Shown piece after piece: positions 23,198 through 32,092 of a DNA stretch of 37,887 nucleotides. The translations under genes were made by a program, and so were the position numbers. This DNA comes from an uncultured Senegalimassilia sp. Its GTDB lineage: Bacteria; Actinomycetota; Coriobacteriia; Coriobacteriales; Eggerthellaceae. A model generated the notes under the pieces. The model saw only the letters and a program-made list of their open reading frames with translations, made no database searches and was not told the origin of the DNA. Position 1 is the first letter of the stretch. The number at the start of each line of letters is the position of its first letter. The DNA lies in assembly GCA_934661765.1 (NCBI GenBank), contig CAKUJT010000011.1, positions 1 to 37,887 of the forward strand, given 5' to 3'.

Positions 23198-24400
23198 TTA
23201 GCGCCTGTTGAAGGGGCGCATGGTCACGGGGATGCCGTTCTCGCAGATGAGCTTCGGTTCGCCTTGGATGAGCGGGCGGAAGTAATCCAGCGCCTCGTCG
23301 GAGACGCCCTGGTAGTTCGGCAGGATCCATTCGGCGGGGAAGGGGCGCACGAAGTTTGCCAGGTCGGAGGCGGGGCAGGCGAAGAACTCGGTGTTGTAGC
23401 CACCGTCGACGCCCTGGCCGCGGCGGATGCCCACCACCTGTCCGGTGAACTCGGGCTTCGCGCTACGCATGTGCGCGGAAACGCCCAGGTCGTAGGACTC
23501 CTCAAGGTCAACCAAGCTCATGGCGAAGTTGCTCGAGCGCGCCACGCGCGACAGGTCCTGCACCACGCAGCGGGGCACGATGCCGGCTTCCACGATCATG
23601 GACTTCAACCGCCCGGCGGCCCCGCCCAGCATGGCGTGGCCCAGCCCGTCGGCGGCCTTGCCGTTGGCCGACAGGTACGTGCCGTCGTACCAGCGCGCGC
23701 CCTCCGACACCACCACGTAGCAGCTGCCCTGCTGCTCCATCTTCGCGCGCACCTGCTCCAGGAAAATGCTGCGGCGGAAATCCACCTCGGGCAGCACGAG
23801 CAGGTCGACGTCGCCGGTCAGGCACGTGCTTGCCGCAAGCCAACCCGCGTCGCGGCCCATGGTCTCCAGCACGAACACCTCGGGGCGCGTGTAGGCGTCG
23901 TAATCCATGCGCGTGGCGTGCGTTATCTCGCACGCCACCTTCGCGGCGCTGGCGAAGCCGGGGCAGTGGTCCATAAGCCCCAGGTCGTTGTCGACGGTCT
24001 TCGGGATGCCGATGAAGCGCTTGTCCAGGTTGCGCTCGGCGGCCCAGGCGGTCATGGCGGCCACCGTGGACATGGAGCCGTTGCCGCCGATGTAGAACAT
24101 GGTGGAGATGTCGTTCTCATCCATGACGTCGATGAGGCGTTGGAAATCGGCTTCTTCGGAGAACTTGTAGCGGCACGTGCCCAGCGCGCACGAGGGCGTT
24201 TGCTTGAGCACCTCGATCTCGTGGCCGCTCAGGTCGGTCAGGTCGAACAGGTTGCCCGCCAGCGTGCCCTCGATGCCGTGGAGGCCGCCGAGGACGCGGT
24301 CGTAGAGCGGGTTGAGCTGGTTTGCGCGGATGACGCCGGCAAGACTGGCGTTGATGACGGCGGTGGGGCCGCCCGATTGGGCGACAAGGCAGTTGGCCAT
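23198..24400 (-). CDS. 6-phosphofructokinase (PFK-A superfamily, phosphoryl donor uncertain: ATP or diphosphate)
   Basis: Converts fructose 6-phosphate to fructose 1,6-bisphosphate in glycolysis. 400 aa from the ATG at 24400, which has AGGAG six bases upstream; the in-frame GTG at 24415 precedes that site. Visible motifs: the N-terminal SGGPTAVINAS loop (9-19), YIGGNGSMST (103-112), PKTVDNDLG (133-141), ETMGRDAGWLA, and a C-terminal region with IRRGQGVDGG. In this superfamily Lys in PKTxDND points to PPi use or to the mixed ATP clades, whereas Gly in GGNG (instead of Asp in GGND/GGDD) points to ATP. The donor is thus undecided. The Asp that normally helps bind magnesium in GGDGS is Asn here. 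Length fits the roughly 400-residue 'long' clades. Confidence 0.93.
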   Translation of the reverse strand: MANCLVAQSGGPTAVINASLAGVIRANQLNPLYDRVLGGLHGIEGTLAGNLFDLTDLSGHEIEVLKQTPSCALGTCRYKFSEEADFQRLIDVMDENDISTMFYIGGNGSMSTVAAMTAWAAERNLDKRFIGIPKTVDNDLGLMDHCPGFASAAKVACEITHATRMDYDAYTRPEVFVLETMGRDAGWLAASTCLTGDVDLLVLPEVDFRRSIFLEQVRAKMEQQGSCYVVVSEGARWYDGTYLSANGKAADGLGHAMLGGAAGRLKSMIVEAGIVPRCVVQDLSRVARSSNFAMSLVDLEESYDLGVSAHMRSAKPEFTGQVVGIRRGQGVDGGYNTEFFACPASDLANFVRPFPAEWILPNYQGVSDEALDYFRPLIQGEPKLICENGIPVTMRPFNRR

Positions 24401-24438
24401 GCGATGCTCCTGCACGTTGTTCAGGGTAGGAAGGCCCC

Positions 24439-24447
24439 ATTATCGCA
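24439..24447 (-). promoter_or_regulatory. Extended -10 promoter of the phosphofructokinase gene
   Basis: On the minus strand TGCGATAAT forms an extended -10 (TGn plus GATAAT, five of six matches). It ends 38 bases before the ATG at 24400, giving a leader of about 32 bases with the AGGAG site. No good -35, as is common for extended -10 promoters. Confidence 0.5.
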
Positions 24448-24728
24448 TGCCCGCGTCAGCCTGCGGGGTAAGGGCGAAAGGCTGCAAAAAAGCTGCGAAC
24501 GGGGCGGTTGCGGGCGCGGCGGCCGAGGTGGCGGGGTGTGGCGAGCGAGAAGGAAGGGGTGCGGCGGCGGAGGCGGCATCGCGCGGCAGCAGGTGCGGCA
24601 GCCGGGCGGCAGCGCGTGGCTGCGCCCCCCGTCGCGCGCCTCCGCAGCACATCAGGGTGCCTCTCCCGAACCGCTTGCCACGTTGCCCGCCGACCGCGGC
24701 ACTTCCCGGCGGTGCCGCCACGCACTTG

Positions 24729-24737
24729 TGCGACAAT
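24729..24737 (+). promoter_or_regulatory. Candidate extended -10 promoter of the recJ-relA unit
   Basis: TGCGACAAT (TGn plus GACAAT, four of six matches), 44 bases before the recJ ATG. It mirrors the extended -10 of the divergent gene. The -35 is not recognisable. Confidence 0.38.
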
Positions 24738-24781
24738 AGAGGCGAACTATAGGAAAGCACTGCAATAAGTAGGTACCCACC

Positions 24782-27700
24782 ATGTCTGCCAGATTCAACA
24801 TCAAGGCGGCAGAGCCCGAGGCGGTCGCATGCCTGCAGCGCGAGCTGCACATGCCGCACTTCATCGCGGCCACGCTCGTCTCGCGCGGCATCGACACCCC
24901 GGAAGCCGCGAACCGTTTCCTCACGCCGTCGCTGGACCGCGACTGGCGCGACCCTTACACCATCCCCGGGCTGTCCGAGGCCGCCGATGCGCTGGAGGCC
25001 GCCATCCGCCGCGGCGACCATATCCTCGTGTTCGGCGATTTCGACCTGGACGGCATCTCCGCCACCACCGTCATGACGCGCGGCCTGCGCGAGTTCGGCG
25101 CGCACGTCACGCCCTTCATCCCGCGCCGCTTCGAGGAGGGCTACGCCATCACCCCGGCGGCCATCGAGCGCCTGTCGCAGGTCAAGCCCGACTTCCTGGT
25201 GACCGTCGACTGCGGCATCGCCTGCAAGGCCGAGGTGCGCCTGCTGCAGGAGCGCGGCATCGAAGTGGCCGTCACCGATCATCACGAGCCTTCCGACCTG
25301 GTGCCCGAGGGCGTGCCCGTGGCCGACCCGAAGCGCGACCCCGCCTGCCCCAGCGCCATCCTGGCAGGCGTGGGCGTGGCGCTCAAGATGGTGCAGGCGC
25401 TGGGCGGGCGCTTCGGCAAGCCGCACCTGTGGCGTCAGTACACCGACTTCGCCACGCTCGGCACCATCGCCGATCTCATGCCCATGCGCGACGAGAACCG
25501 CGCCCTGGTGGCCGACGGCCTGCGCCGCATTAACCAGGCCCCGCGCCCGTGCATCGCCGCGCTGCTGGATACCTCCGGCGCCTCCGGCAAGCAGGTCACC
25601 GCCACCAACCTCAGCTTCTCCATCATCCCGCGCCTGAACGCCGCCGGCCGCATGGGCGACGCGCAGCTGGCGCTCGACCTTCTGCTCACCGACGACTTCG
25701 AGCAGGCCAATCAGCAGGCGCAGCGCCTTGAGGGCGTCAACGACCAGCGCCGCGCCATCGAGGCCGAGCTCTCCGAGATCGCCAAAGCCCAGGCCGCCGA
25801 AACCTACAAGGGCCAGCGCGCCCTGGTGGTGGCCGGCGAAGGGTGGCACGAGGGCGTGAAGGGCATCGTGGCAAGCCGCCTGGTGAACACCTACGGCGTG
25901 CCCTGCCTGCTGTTCACCATCGACGGCGACGAGGCGCGCGGCAGTGGCCGCAGCGTGGGCCAGGTCAACCTGTTCAAGGCCGTGGAAAGCTGCTCTGACC
26001 TGCTGCTGCGCTTCGGCGGGCACGAGGCGGCCGTGGGCGTGACGCTTCCCACTGAAAAGCTCCCCGAGTTCGAACGTCGCCTGTGCGAGTACATGGATGC
26101 GCTGCCCGAGGGCGCGTTCCACCCGCTCATCACCATCGACGCCTGCGTGAACCTCGACGAGCTCACGCTGCGCAACGTGGCGCAGCTCGATGCGCTGGCC
26201 CCGTTCGGCCAGGAGCATCCCGTGCCCGTGTACCTGGCGCGCGACGTCACGCTGCTGCACAGCCGCGCGGTGGGCGCCGAGCGCAACCATTTCTCGTGCT
26301 CGCTTTCCAACGGGCGCACCACGGTGGCCGGCATCATGTTCCACTGCAACGACATCGAGGCGCTCATGAAGACCGACAGCGTGGTCAATGCCGCGTTCGA
26401 GGTGCAGATCGACGAATGGAAGAACCGCCGCAGCGTGAAGGCCATGCTCAAGTCGCTGTCGCCGGCGCGCACGTGCGCCGCGCTGGAGGCGTGCCTGAAC
26501 CCGGAGAACCTCAGCTTCGTGAGCGACCTGTACGCCACGCGCGACGAGGAGCTGTGCGCCGACGCGCCGCATGACCCCGAGGCCATTGAGGAATACGAGA
26601 ACGAGCTGGAGGTCAACCGCGCCCACTGGGAGGCCATGGCGCGCCAGGATCCGCAGCGCCTGCGCGAGCACATCGTGCGCGCCATCATTGGCGACGGCCA
26701 GCTTCACCAGGCCCAACGCGACATCTTGGATAACCTTGCGCAAGGCAAGTCGGTGCTCGGCGTCATGGTCACGGGTCGCGGCAAGTCGCTCACCTTCCAG
26801 GTGCATGCCACGCTGCGCGCGCTGGCGGCCCGCGAGGCCAGCCTGTTCGTGTACCCGCTGCGCGCGCTCATCGCCGACCAGGCGTTCCATCTGCGCGAGG
26901 CGCTGGCGCCCTTCGGCATCACCGTGGTCACGCTCACCGGCGAGTCCACGGTCGACGAGCGCCGCCAGGCGTTCGCGGGCCTGGCCGACGGCAGCGTGGA
27001 CATCGCGCTGACCACGCCCGAGTTCTTGGCCTGGCACGCCGATTCGTTCGCCTACACCGGTCGTGTGAAGTTCGTGGTAGTCGACGAAGCGCACCACGTG
27101 GGCCTGGCGCGCGCCGGCCAGCGCGAGGCGTACGCCACCATCGGCTCCGCGGTGCGCAGGCTGGGCAACCCCACGGTGCTCGCGCTCACCGCCACGGCCG
27201 ACGACGAGTGTGCGCAGGCCGTGCGCCGCGAGCTGCCCATCGACGCGTGCGTGTTCGACGCCTCCGATCGCCCGAACCTGCGCCTGGACGACCGCCGCAA
27301 CGTGCCCAGCCGCGACAACTACCTGGCCAACCTGGTGGCAACCGGCGAGAAGACGGTGGTGTTCGTGAACTCCCGCGAGCAGTCCGTGGCCGTCGCCCGC
27401 GCGCTGCGCAAGCACGCGCCGCAGGTGGCGCCGCTCATCGGCTTCTACAACGCGGGCCTGTCGCGCAGCGAGCGCAAGCGCATCGAGCAGCTGTTCCGCA
27501 CCGACGCGCTTTTGGTGCTTATCGCCACCAGCGCGTTCGGCGAGGGCGTGGATATCCCGAACATCCGCCATGTGGTGCTGTACCACATGCCCTTCAACGA
27601 GATAGAATTCAACCAGATGTCGGGCCGCGCCGGACGTGACGGCAAGCCGGCCTGCGTGCACCTGCTGTTCAGCCGCAACGACTGCGCCCTCAACGAGCGC

Positions 27701-28147
27701 ATCCTGGCGGACATGACGCCGTGCCATGACAGCTTGGCGCAGGTGTATCGCAAGCTGCGCGCCATGCAGCGCGCCTCCGACACGCTGTTCTTCACCACCA
27801 GCGACGCCGAGCTGGCCAAGAACGTGTCCACCGATATCTTCCCGGTGAACACGGCGTCGGTCACGTGCGCCGTGGCGGTGTTCCGCGAGCTGGGGCTTAT
27901 CGAGGCGCACGCCATGTTCGGCCCCGATGGGCTGGTACGATCCATCCACGTGAAGGACACGCAGGACAAGGTGCAGCTCACCGACAGCGTGCGCTATCGC
28001 GAGGGGATGGACGAGCGCGAGATCTTCCACGCGTTCCGCGATTGGGTCATGCGCAGCAATGCCGCCGACCTGCAGAAGCGCGTGTCGCACCCCATCCTGC
28101 CCACCACCGCCGTTGCAAAGGAGGCCGGAAATGACCAAGTCGAATAG
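24782..28147 (+). CDS. recJ: RecJ exonuclease fused to a RecQ-like helicase
   Basis: 1121 aa with two enzymes in one chain. Residues 1 to about 575 are RecJ, the 5'-3' single-strand DNA exonuclease: DFDLDG (86-91), VDCG (142-145), DHH (166-168), the DHHA1 box RFGGHEAAVG (410-419), and a following OB-like part (RSVKAMLKSL). Residues about 640-960 form a superfamily 2 helicase of RecQ type: Walker A TGRGKS (664-669), DEAH (768-771), ALTATADDE, and motif VI QMSGRAGRDG (945-954). A winged-helix-like tail follows; no HRDC domain is seen. RecQ unwinding and RecJ digestion cooperate in resection and RecF-type repair, so fusion makes sense. The ATG has only a weak TAGGT site. The stop lies 17 bases inside relA. 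Confidence 0.93.
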   Translation: MSARFNIKAAEPEAVACLQRELHMPHFIAATLVSRGIDTPEAANRFLTPSLDRDWRDPYTIPGLSEAADALEAAIRRGDHILVFGDFDLDGISATTVMTRGLREFGAHVTPFIPRRFEEGYAITPAAIERLSQVKPDFLVTVDCGIACKAEVRLLQERGIEVAVTDHHEPSDLVPEGVPVADPKRDPACPSAILAGVGVALKMVQALGGRFGKPHLWRQYTDFATLGTIADLMPMRDENRALVADGLRRINQAPRPCIAALLDTSGASGKQVTATNLSFSIIPRLNAAGRMGDAQLALDLLLTDDFEQANQQAQRLEGVNDQRRAIEAELSEIAKAQAAETYKGQRALVVAGEGWHEGVKGIVASRLVNTYGVPCLLFTIDGDEARGSGRSVGQVNLFKAVESCSDLLLRFGGHEAAVGVTLPTEKLPEFERRLCEYMDALPEGAFHPLITIDACVNLDELTLRNVAQLDALAPFGQEHPVPVYLARDVTLLHSRAVGAERNHFSCSLSNGRTTVAGIMFHCNDIEALMKTDSVVNAAFEVQIDEWKNRRSVKAMLKSLSPARTCAALEACLNPENLSFVSDLYATRDEELCADAPHDPEAIEEYENELEVNRAHWEAMARQDPQRLREHIVRAIIGDGQLHQAQRDILDNLAQGKSVLGVMVTGRGKSLTFQVHATLRALAAREASLFVYPLRALIADQAFHLREALAPFGITVVTLTGESTVDERRQAFAGLADGSVDIALTTPEFLAWHADSFAYTGRVKFVVVDEAHHVGLARAGQREAYATIGSAVRRLGNPTVLALTATADDECAQAVRRELPIDACVFDASDRPNLRLDDRRNVPSRDNYLANLVATGEKTVVFVNSREQSVAVARALRKHAPQVAPLIGFYNAGLSRSERKRIEQLFRTDALLVLIATSAFGEGVDIPNIRHVVLYHMPFNEIEFNQMSGRAGRDGKPACVHLLFSRNDCALNERILADMTPCHDSLAQVYRKLRAMQRASDTLFFTTSDAELAKNVSTDIFPVNTASVTCAVAVFRELGLIEAHAMFGPDGLVRSIHVKDTQDKVQLTDSVRYREGMDEREIFHAFRDWVMRSNAADLQKRVSHPILPTTAVAKEAGNDQVE

Positions 28148-30542
28148 CCGATCGGACCAGAACCTGCTGGGGGCGCAGCCCGATGTGGTCCGGCAAACCG
28201 TCGACGATAGCCTGCTGGGCCGCCCGCACGTGGCGGAGAAGGCGTTTTCCACCGAGGCCACGAAGGTGATGCCCAAGGGCGAGAAAACCCCCGATGAGCG
28301 CTTCGCCGACCTTCAGGATATGACGCGTGGCTACCTGACCGACGAGGAGGAGGCCAAGCTCGAGAAGGCCTTCCGCTTCGCCGCCGCGGCCCACGAGGGC
28401 GCGTGCCGCAAGTCGGGCGAGCCGTTCATTGCGCATCCGGTGGAGGTGGCCATCATCCTGGCCGACCTGCGCATGGACGTGGAGACGCTGTGCGCGGCGC
28501 TTCTGCACGACACCGTGGAGGACACCGACGTGACCAGCCAGCTGGTCGATCAGGAGTTCGGCCCGCATGTGGCGCAGCTGGTCGACGGCGTCACCAAGAT
28601 CACGCGCATCGAGGTGGAAACCCTCACCGACGAGCAGGCGGCCACCATCCGCAAGATGTTCGTCGCCATGAGCAAGGACATCCGCGTCATCGTCATCAAG
28701 CTGGCCGACCGCCTGCACAACATGCGCACCCTGGCGGCGCTCAAGGAGGACCGCCGCATCTTCAAGTCGCGCGAGACGCTTGAGATCTACGCGCCCATCG
28801 CGCACCGCCTGGGCATCAACTCCATCAAGTGGGAGCTGGAGGACCTGAGCTTCTACTACCTCGAGCCCAACAAGTTCAAGCAGGTCTCGCGCATGGTCAC
28901 CGAAAGCCGCTCCGAGCGCGAGGAGTACCTTGACGAGGTCATCTCCGTGCTGCGCGGCGAGATGGACAAGGTGAGCATCCAGGCGCAGATCATGGGCCGC
29001 CCCAAGCACCTGTACAGCATCTATCAGAAGATGGCGAAGAAGGGCAAGGGCTTCTCCGAGATCTACGACCTGATCGCCGTGCGCATCATCGTCAAGTCGG
29101 TGAAGGACTGCTATTCGGCGCTGGGCGCGGTGCACACGCTGTGGCATCCCATGCCCGGGCGGTTCAAAGATTACATCGCCATGCCGAAGTTCAACATGTA
29201 CCAAAGCCTGCACACCACGGTCATCGGCCCCGCCGGCAGGCCGCTGGAGGTGCAGATCCGCACCGAGGAGATGCACCGCCAAAGCGAGTACGGCGTGGCG
29301 GCGCACTGGCGCTATAAGGAGAAGGGCGGCCGTGGTAGCAACGACTCCATGGACAAGCAGCTGGCCTGGTTGCGCGAGATGGTGGACTGGCAGGACGAGA
29401 CGCACGATTCGCGCGAGTTCTTGAAGGATCTGAAGGTGGACCTGGCGCCCACCGAGGTGTTCGTGTTCACGCCGAAGGGCGAGGCTATGAGCCTGCGCGC
29501 CGGATCCACGCCCGTCGACTTCGCCTATGCCATCCATACCGAGGTGGGCAACCACTGCGTGGGCGCGAAGGTCAACGGCGCCATCGTGCCGCTGGCATAC
29601 GAGCTGCAGCTGGGCGACCGCGTGGAGATCCTCACGCAGAAGTCGGCAAGCCCCAGCCGCGACTGGCTCAACATCGTGAAAACCCCCAGCGCGCGCAACA
29701 AGATCCGCGCGTACTTCAGCAAGGTCACCCGCGCAGACGACCTGCTCAGCGGCCGCGACAAGCTGGCACGCGAGATGCGCAAGCACGGCCTGGGCATCTC
29801 CAACACCCGCTCCGAGCGCGCACTGCGCACCGTCGCCGAGCACCTGGGCTACAAGGATGCCGACGACATGCTGGTCAATATCGGCACCAGCAAGGAGAGC
29901 GTGCAAAGCGTGGCGAACCGCCTGCTCGCCGAACTGGGCCGCAAGGGCGATCAGCAGCCCGACCCGCTGAACCTGGGCACGGCGGCCATGACCACCGGCA
30001 AGCTGCCGCCCATGCTCACGCTGGTGAACAAGCCGAAGAAGCACGAGACGAAAAGCTCCAACGGCGTGGTGGTGGAAGGCGTGGAAGGCGCGCTCGTGCG
30101 CCTGTCGCGCTGCTGCAACCCCGTTCCGGGCGACGACATCATCGGCTTCGTCACGCGCGGCCGCGGCGTGTCGGTACATCGCCGCGACTGCCCGAACGCC
30201 AAGGAGCTCATGGCCCAGCCCGAGCGCATCATGAAGGTGCGATGGGAAAGTGACCTGCCGAAGAACACGTCGTTCAAGGTGGAGGTCTACATCGAGGCGC
30301 TCGATCGTCTGCAGCTGCTTTCCGATGTCGTGCTCGTGCTATCCGGCATGGGCGCCAACGTGCTGTCGTCGAACACGGTGTCGCACCGCGACGGCATGGC
30401 CGAGATGCGCTTTTTGTTCCAGGTCAGCGACATCACGCACATCGACATCATCCTCAGCAAGCTCAAGGCGCTCGAGGGCGTGTTCGATGCCCGCCGCATG
30501 GTGCCGAAGGTGGGCGGGGGAAAGGATTCCGCGCAGCTGTAG
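28131..30542 (+). CDS. relA: Bifunctional (p)ppGpp synthetase/hydrolase (long Rel)
   Basis: 803 aa stringent-response enzyme that makes (p)ppGpp on starved ribosomes and also degrades it. The start at 28131 follows AAAGGAGG by six bases and overlaps recJ. The hydrolase domain has the intact HD signature HDTVED (126-131) after SGEPFIAHPVEVA. The synthetase domain (about 245-395) has GRPKHLYSIYQK (from 289), YDLIAVRIIV and QIRTEEMHRQSEYGVAAHW. A TGS domain begins near 442 (EVFVFTPKGE). A zinc-finger-like region holds Cys661-Cys662 and Cys687 (SRCCNPVPGDD, RRDCPN), and an ACT domain closes the chain (about 720-795). All parts look functional, so both activities are expected. It shares a message with the RecJ-RecQ gene, probably including the MBL gene downstream. 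Confidence 0.96.
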   Translation: MTKSNSRSDQNLLGAQPDVVRQTVDDSLLGRPHVAEKAFSTEATKVMPKGEKTPDERFADLQDMTRGYLTDEEEAKLEKAFRFAAAAHEGACRKSGEPFIAHPVEVAIILADLRMDVETLCAALLHDTVEDTDVTSQLVDQEFGPHVAQLVDGVTKITRIEVETLTDEQAATIRKMFVAMSKDIRVIVIKLADRLHNMRTLAALKEDRRIFKSRETLEIYAPIAHRLGINSIKWELEDLSFYYLEPNKFKQVSRMVTESRSEREEYLDEVISVLRGEMDKVSIQAQIMGRPKHLYSIYQKMAKKGKGFSEIYDLIAVRIIVKSVKDCYSALGAVHTLWHPMPGRFKDYIAMPKFNMYQSLHTTVIGPAGRPLEVQIRTEEMHRQSEYGVAAHWRYKEKGGRGSNDSMDKQLAWLREMVDWQDETHDSREFLKDLKVDLAPTEVFVFTPKGEAMSLRAGSTPVDFAYAIHTEVGNHCVGAKVNGAIVPLAYELQLGDRVEILTQKSASPSRDWLNIVKTPSARNKIRAYFSKVTRADDLLSGRDKLAREMRKHGLGISNTRSERALRTVAEHLGYKDADDMLVNIGTSKESVQSVANRLLAELGRKGDQQPDPLNLGTAAMTTGKLPPMLTLVNKPKKHETKSSNGVVVEGVEGALVRLSRCCNPVPGDDIIGFVTRGRGVSVHRRDCPNAKELMAQPERIMKVRWESDLPKNTSFKVEVYIEALDRLQLLSDVVLVLSGMGANVLSSNTVSHRDGMAEMRFLFQVSDITHIDIILSKLKALEGVFDARRMVPKVGGGKDSAQL

Positions 30543-30710
30543 GGAAGGCTTTGCGGCCGGGTTGATGTCCGGGGACTTTCCTCGGATGGTCGCTTCCCCG
30601 TGTTGGTGAGAAGGGGGATGGGCGCTTCGATGGGGTCCGTTCCCGTTACAGGGTCGAGGGGCTGTATCGTTCGCCCTCGACGTTCGAAGATGATGATTTA
30701 GGAGGACAAC

Positions 30711-31370
30711 ATGGCATATAAGGTGAAGGGAACGTGCGTCGACGCGTCGTTCCTGGTTCTGGGACCGTATCAGACCAACGTATACGTCGTGTCGGACGGC
30801 TCCGCCACCTTTGTGGTGGACCCCGCAAGCGATGCGAAGAAGATCGCGGCGGCGCTGGGCGGGCGCAAGCTCGACGCCATCGTGCTGACGCATCGCCACT
30901 CCGACCACGTGGCGGCCGCTGCCGAGCTGCGCAGCCTTACGGGCGCCACCGTCATCGCCTCGGCCATCGACGCCGACATGATCTGCGGCGATAAGCCCGT
31001 GCCGCGCGACGACCAGAAGTTCCCCGCATGCCCGGTCGACCAGCGCGTCAACCACGGCGACGTGGTGAAGATCGGCAACATGCCGTGGAAGGTCATCAGC
31101 ACCCCCGGTCACACCGAGGGCAGCATGTGCCTGTTCCTGGACTCCTCGCTCACCGAGCGCCTGGACGCCAAGCCGGTCCTCATCGCCGGCGACACGCTGT
31201 TCTTCGGCTCCATCGGCCGCACCGATTTCAGCGGCGGCAGCATGTCGGCCATGCGCAAGTCGCTCAAGCGCCTGGCTGTCCTGCCCGACGACACGGTGGT
31301 CCTGCCCGGTCACGGCAACCTGACCACCATCGGCGGCGAGCGTCGCCGCGTATTCGCCTTCTACGCATAA
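30711..31370 (+). CDS. MBL-fold metallo-hydrolase (glyoxalase II-like)
   Basis: 219 aa. Metallo-beta-lactamase fold with THRHSDH (60-66) as the metal-binding THxHxDH motif, STPGHTEGSM, IAGDTLFFGSIGRTDF and the final LPGHGNLTTIGGER. This arrangement is typical of small cytosolic hydroxyacylglutathione hydrolase-like enzymes; the true thioester substrate in an organism of this kind is uncertain. The ATG has GGAGGA seven bases upstream. It lies 168 bases after relA on the same strand, an arrangement I recall from other Gram-positive genomes (relA followed by an MBL hydrolase). A two-way terminator follows. Confidence 0.92.
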   Translation: MAYKVKGTCVDASFLVLGPYQTNVYVVSDGSATFVVDPASDAKKIAAALGGRKLDAIVLTHRHSDHVAAAAELRSLTGATVIASAIDADMICGDKPVPRDDQKFPACPVDQRVNHGDVVKIGNMPWKVISTPGHTEGSMCLFLDSSLTERLDAKPVLIAGDTLFFGSIGRTDFSGGSMSAMRKSLKRLAVLPDDTVVLPGHGNLTTIGGERRRVFAFYA

Positions 31371-31407
31371 GGCGCAGCGGCCTGGCCGCAAACTTGCAAT
31401 CACATGA

Positions 31408-31433
31408 GAAAGGCCCGCGTGAGCGGGCCTTTC
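31408..31433 (+). terminator. Bidirectional terminator between convergent genes
   Basis: Perfect 11-bp stem GAAAGGCCCGC / GCGGGCCTTTC with a GTGA loop, between the MBL hydrolase (ends 31370) and the DUF47 gene (ends 31463). Confidence 0.85.
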
Positions 31434-31462
31434 GTGTTGCTATGGGTTTGTGCGACGTACGC

Positions 31463-32092
31463 CTACACGTTCTTCAGCATGATGGTGTTCATGACGTCGG
31501 CTGCAAGCTCGCATGCGTCGCAGCAGGCTTCCATGCTGTCGAACAGGTTCGTCCATACGTACACGCGCATGGGGTTGTCGTAATCTTTCACGTGCAGGTC
31601 GCGGATGACCTGGGTGTAGAGCTGGTCGGCCTGCTCCTCGAGGTCGTGGACCTTCACGATGAGGTTCACGAAGTTCTTCGACTTCTTGAAGTTGTGGAAG
31701 TCGCACATGGCGTTGTCGAGCGCCTCGCAGCTGCCCTGGATGAGTTTTGCGAATTCGATGGCCTGGTCGTGCATGAAGTGGATGTCGTACATGTAGAAGC
31801 GCAGCATGACGTCTTCGATGTCGTCGACGATGTCGTCGAGCGCCTGGCACATCTCGATGATGTCCTCGCGGTCGATGGGGGTGATGAAGTCGGTGGCGAC
31901 CGTCTTGAAGATCTTGTGGTTGATCGTGTCGCCCTCGTGCTCGATCTCATGCGCCTTCTGCGTGTTCTCTTCGAGCGCGGATGCTTCCGTGAACTGCTCG
32001 ATGGTTTCAACCAGCAACGCCGACTCGGCGACGGCCAGCTTCGAGTGCTGCTCGAATGCGCCGAAATAGTCGAACTTGTGCTTCCTGCCCAT
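31463..32092 (-). CDS. DUF47 / PhoU-like protein
   Basis: 209 aa, all helical, of the PhoU-related DUF47 family that usually partners PiT-type phosphate transporters. Acidic metal-binding-like motifs are visible: EIEHEGD (49-55), DREDI (74-78) and ALDDIVDDIED (84-94). The start at 32092 has AAGGAG six bases upstream; a longer reading to 32113 lacks support. Unlike most relatives it has no phosphate transporter gene beside it in this window. Upstream DNA on the minus strand contains TATAAC (about 32226-32221) and TACACT (about 32153-32148) as possible -10 elements. Role in phosphate homeostasis is by family only. Confidence 0.88.
   Translation of the reverse strand: MGRKHKFDYFGAFEQHSKLAVAESALLVETIEQFTEASALEENTQKAHEIEHEGDTINHKIFKTVATDFITPIDREDIIEMCQALDDIVDDIEDVMLRFYMYDIHFMHDQAIEFAKLIQGSCEALDNAMCDFHNFKKSKNFVNLIVKVHDLEEQADQLYTQVIRDLHVKDYDNPMRVYVWTNLFDSMEACCDACELAADVMNTIMLKNV

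Larger units (their letters stand above)
24401..24781. other. Divergent intergenic region, phosphofructokinase / recJ
   Basis: 381 bases. Each end carries an extended -10 like motif reading outward (24447-24439 minus, 24729-24737 plus). The roughly 280 bases between are extremely GC-rich, with purine-rich and CGG-type stretches. Open frames here have no start signals and look like composition artefacts; I see no gene or RNA. Confidence 0.5.

Noticed and set aside
24440..30179. Long minus-strand frames of 1278 and 710 codons opposite recJ and relA
   Set aside because: The plus-strand frames encode clear RecJ-RecQ and Rel motifs. The antisense products are His/Arg/Ala-rich without domains, typical GC-rich shadows.
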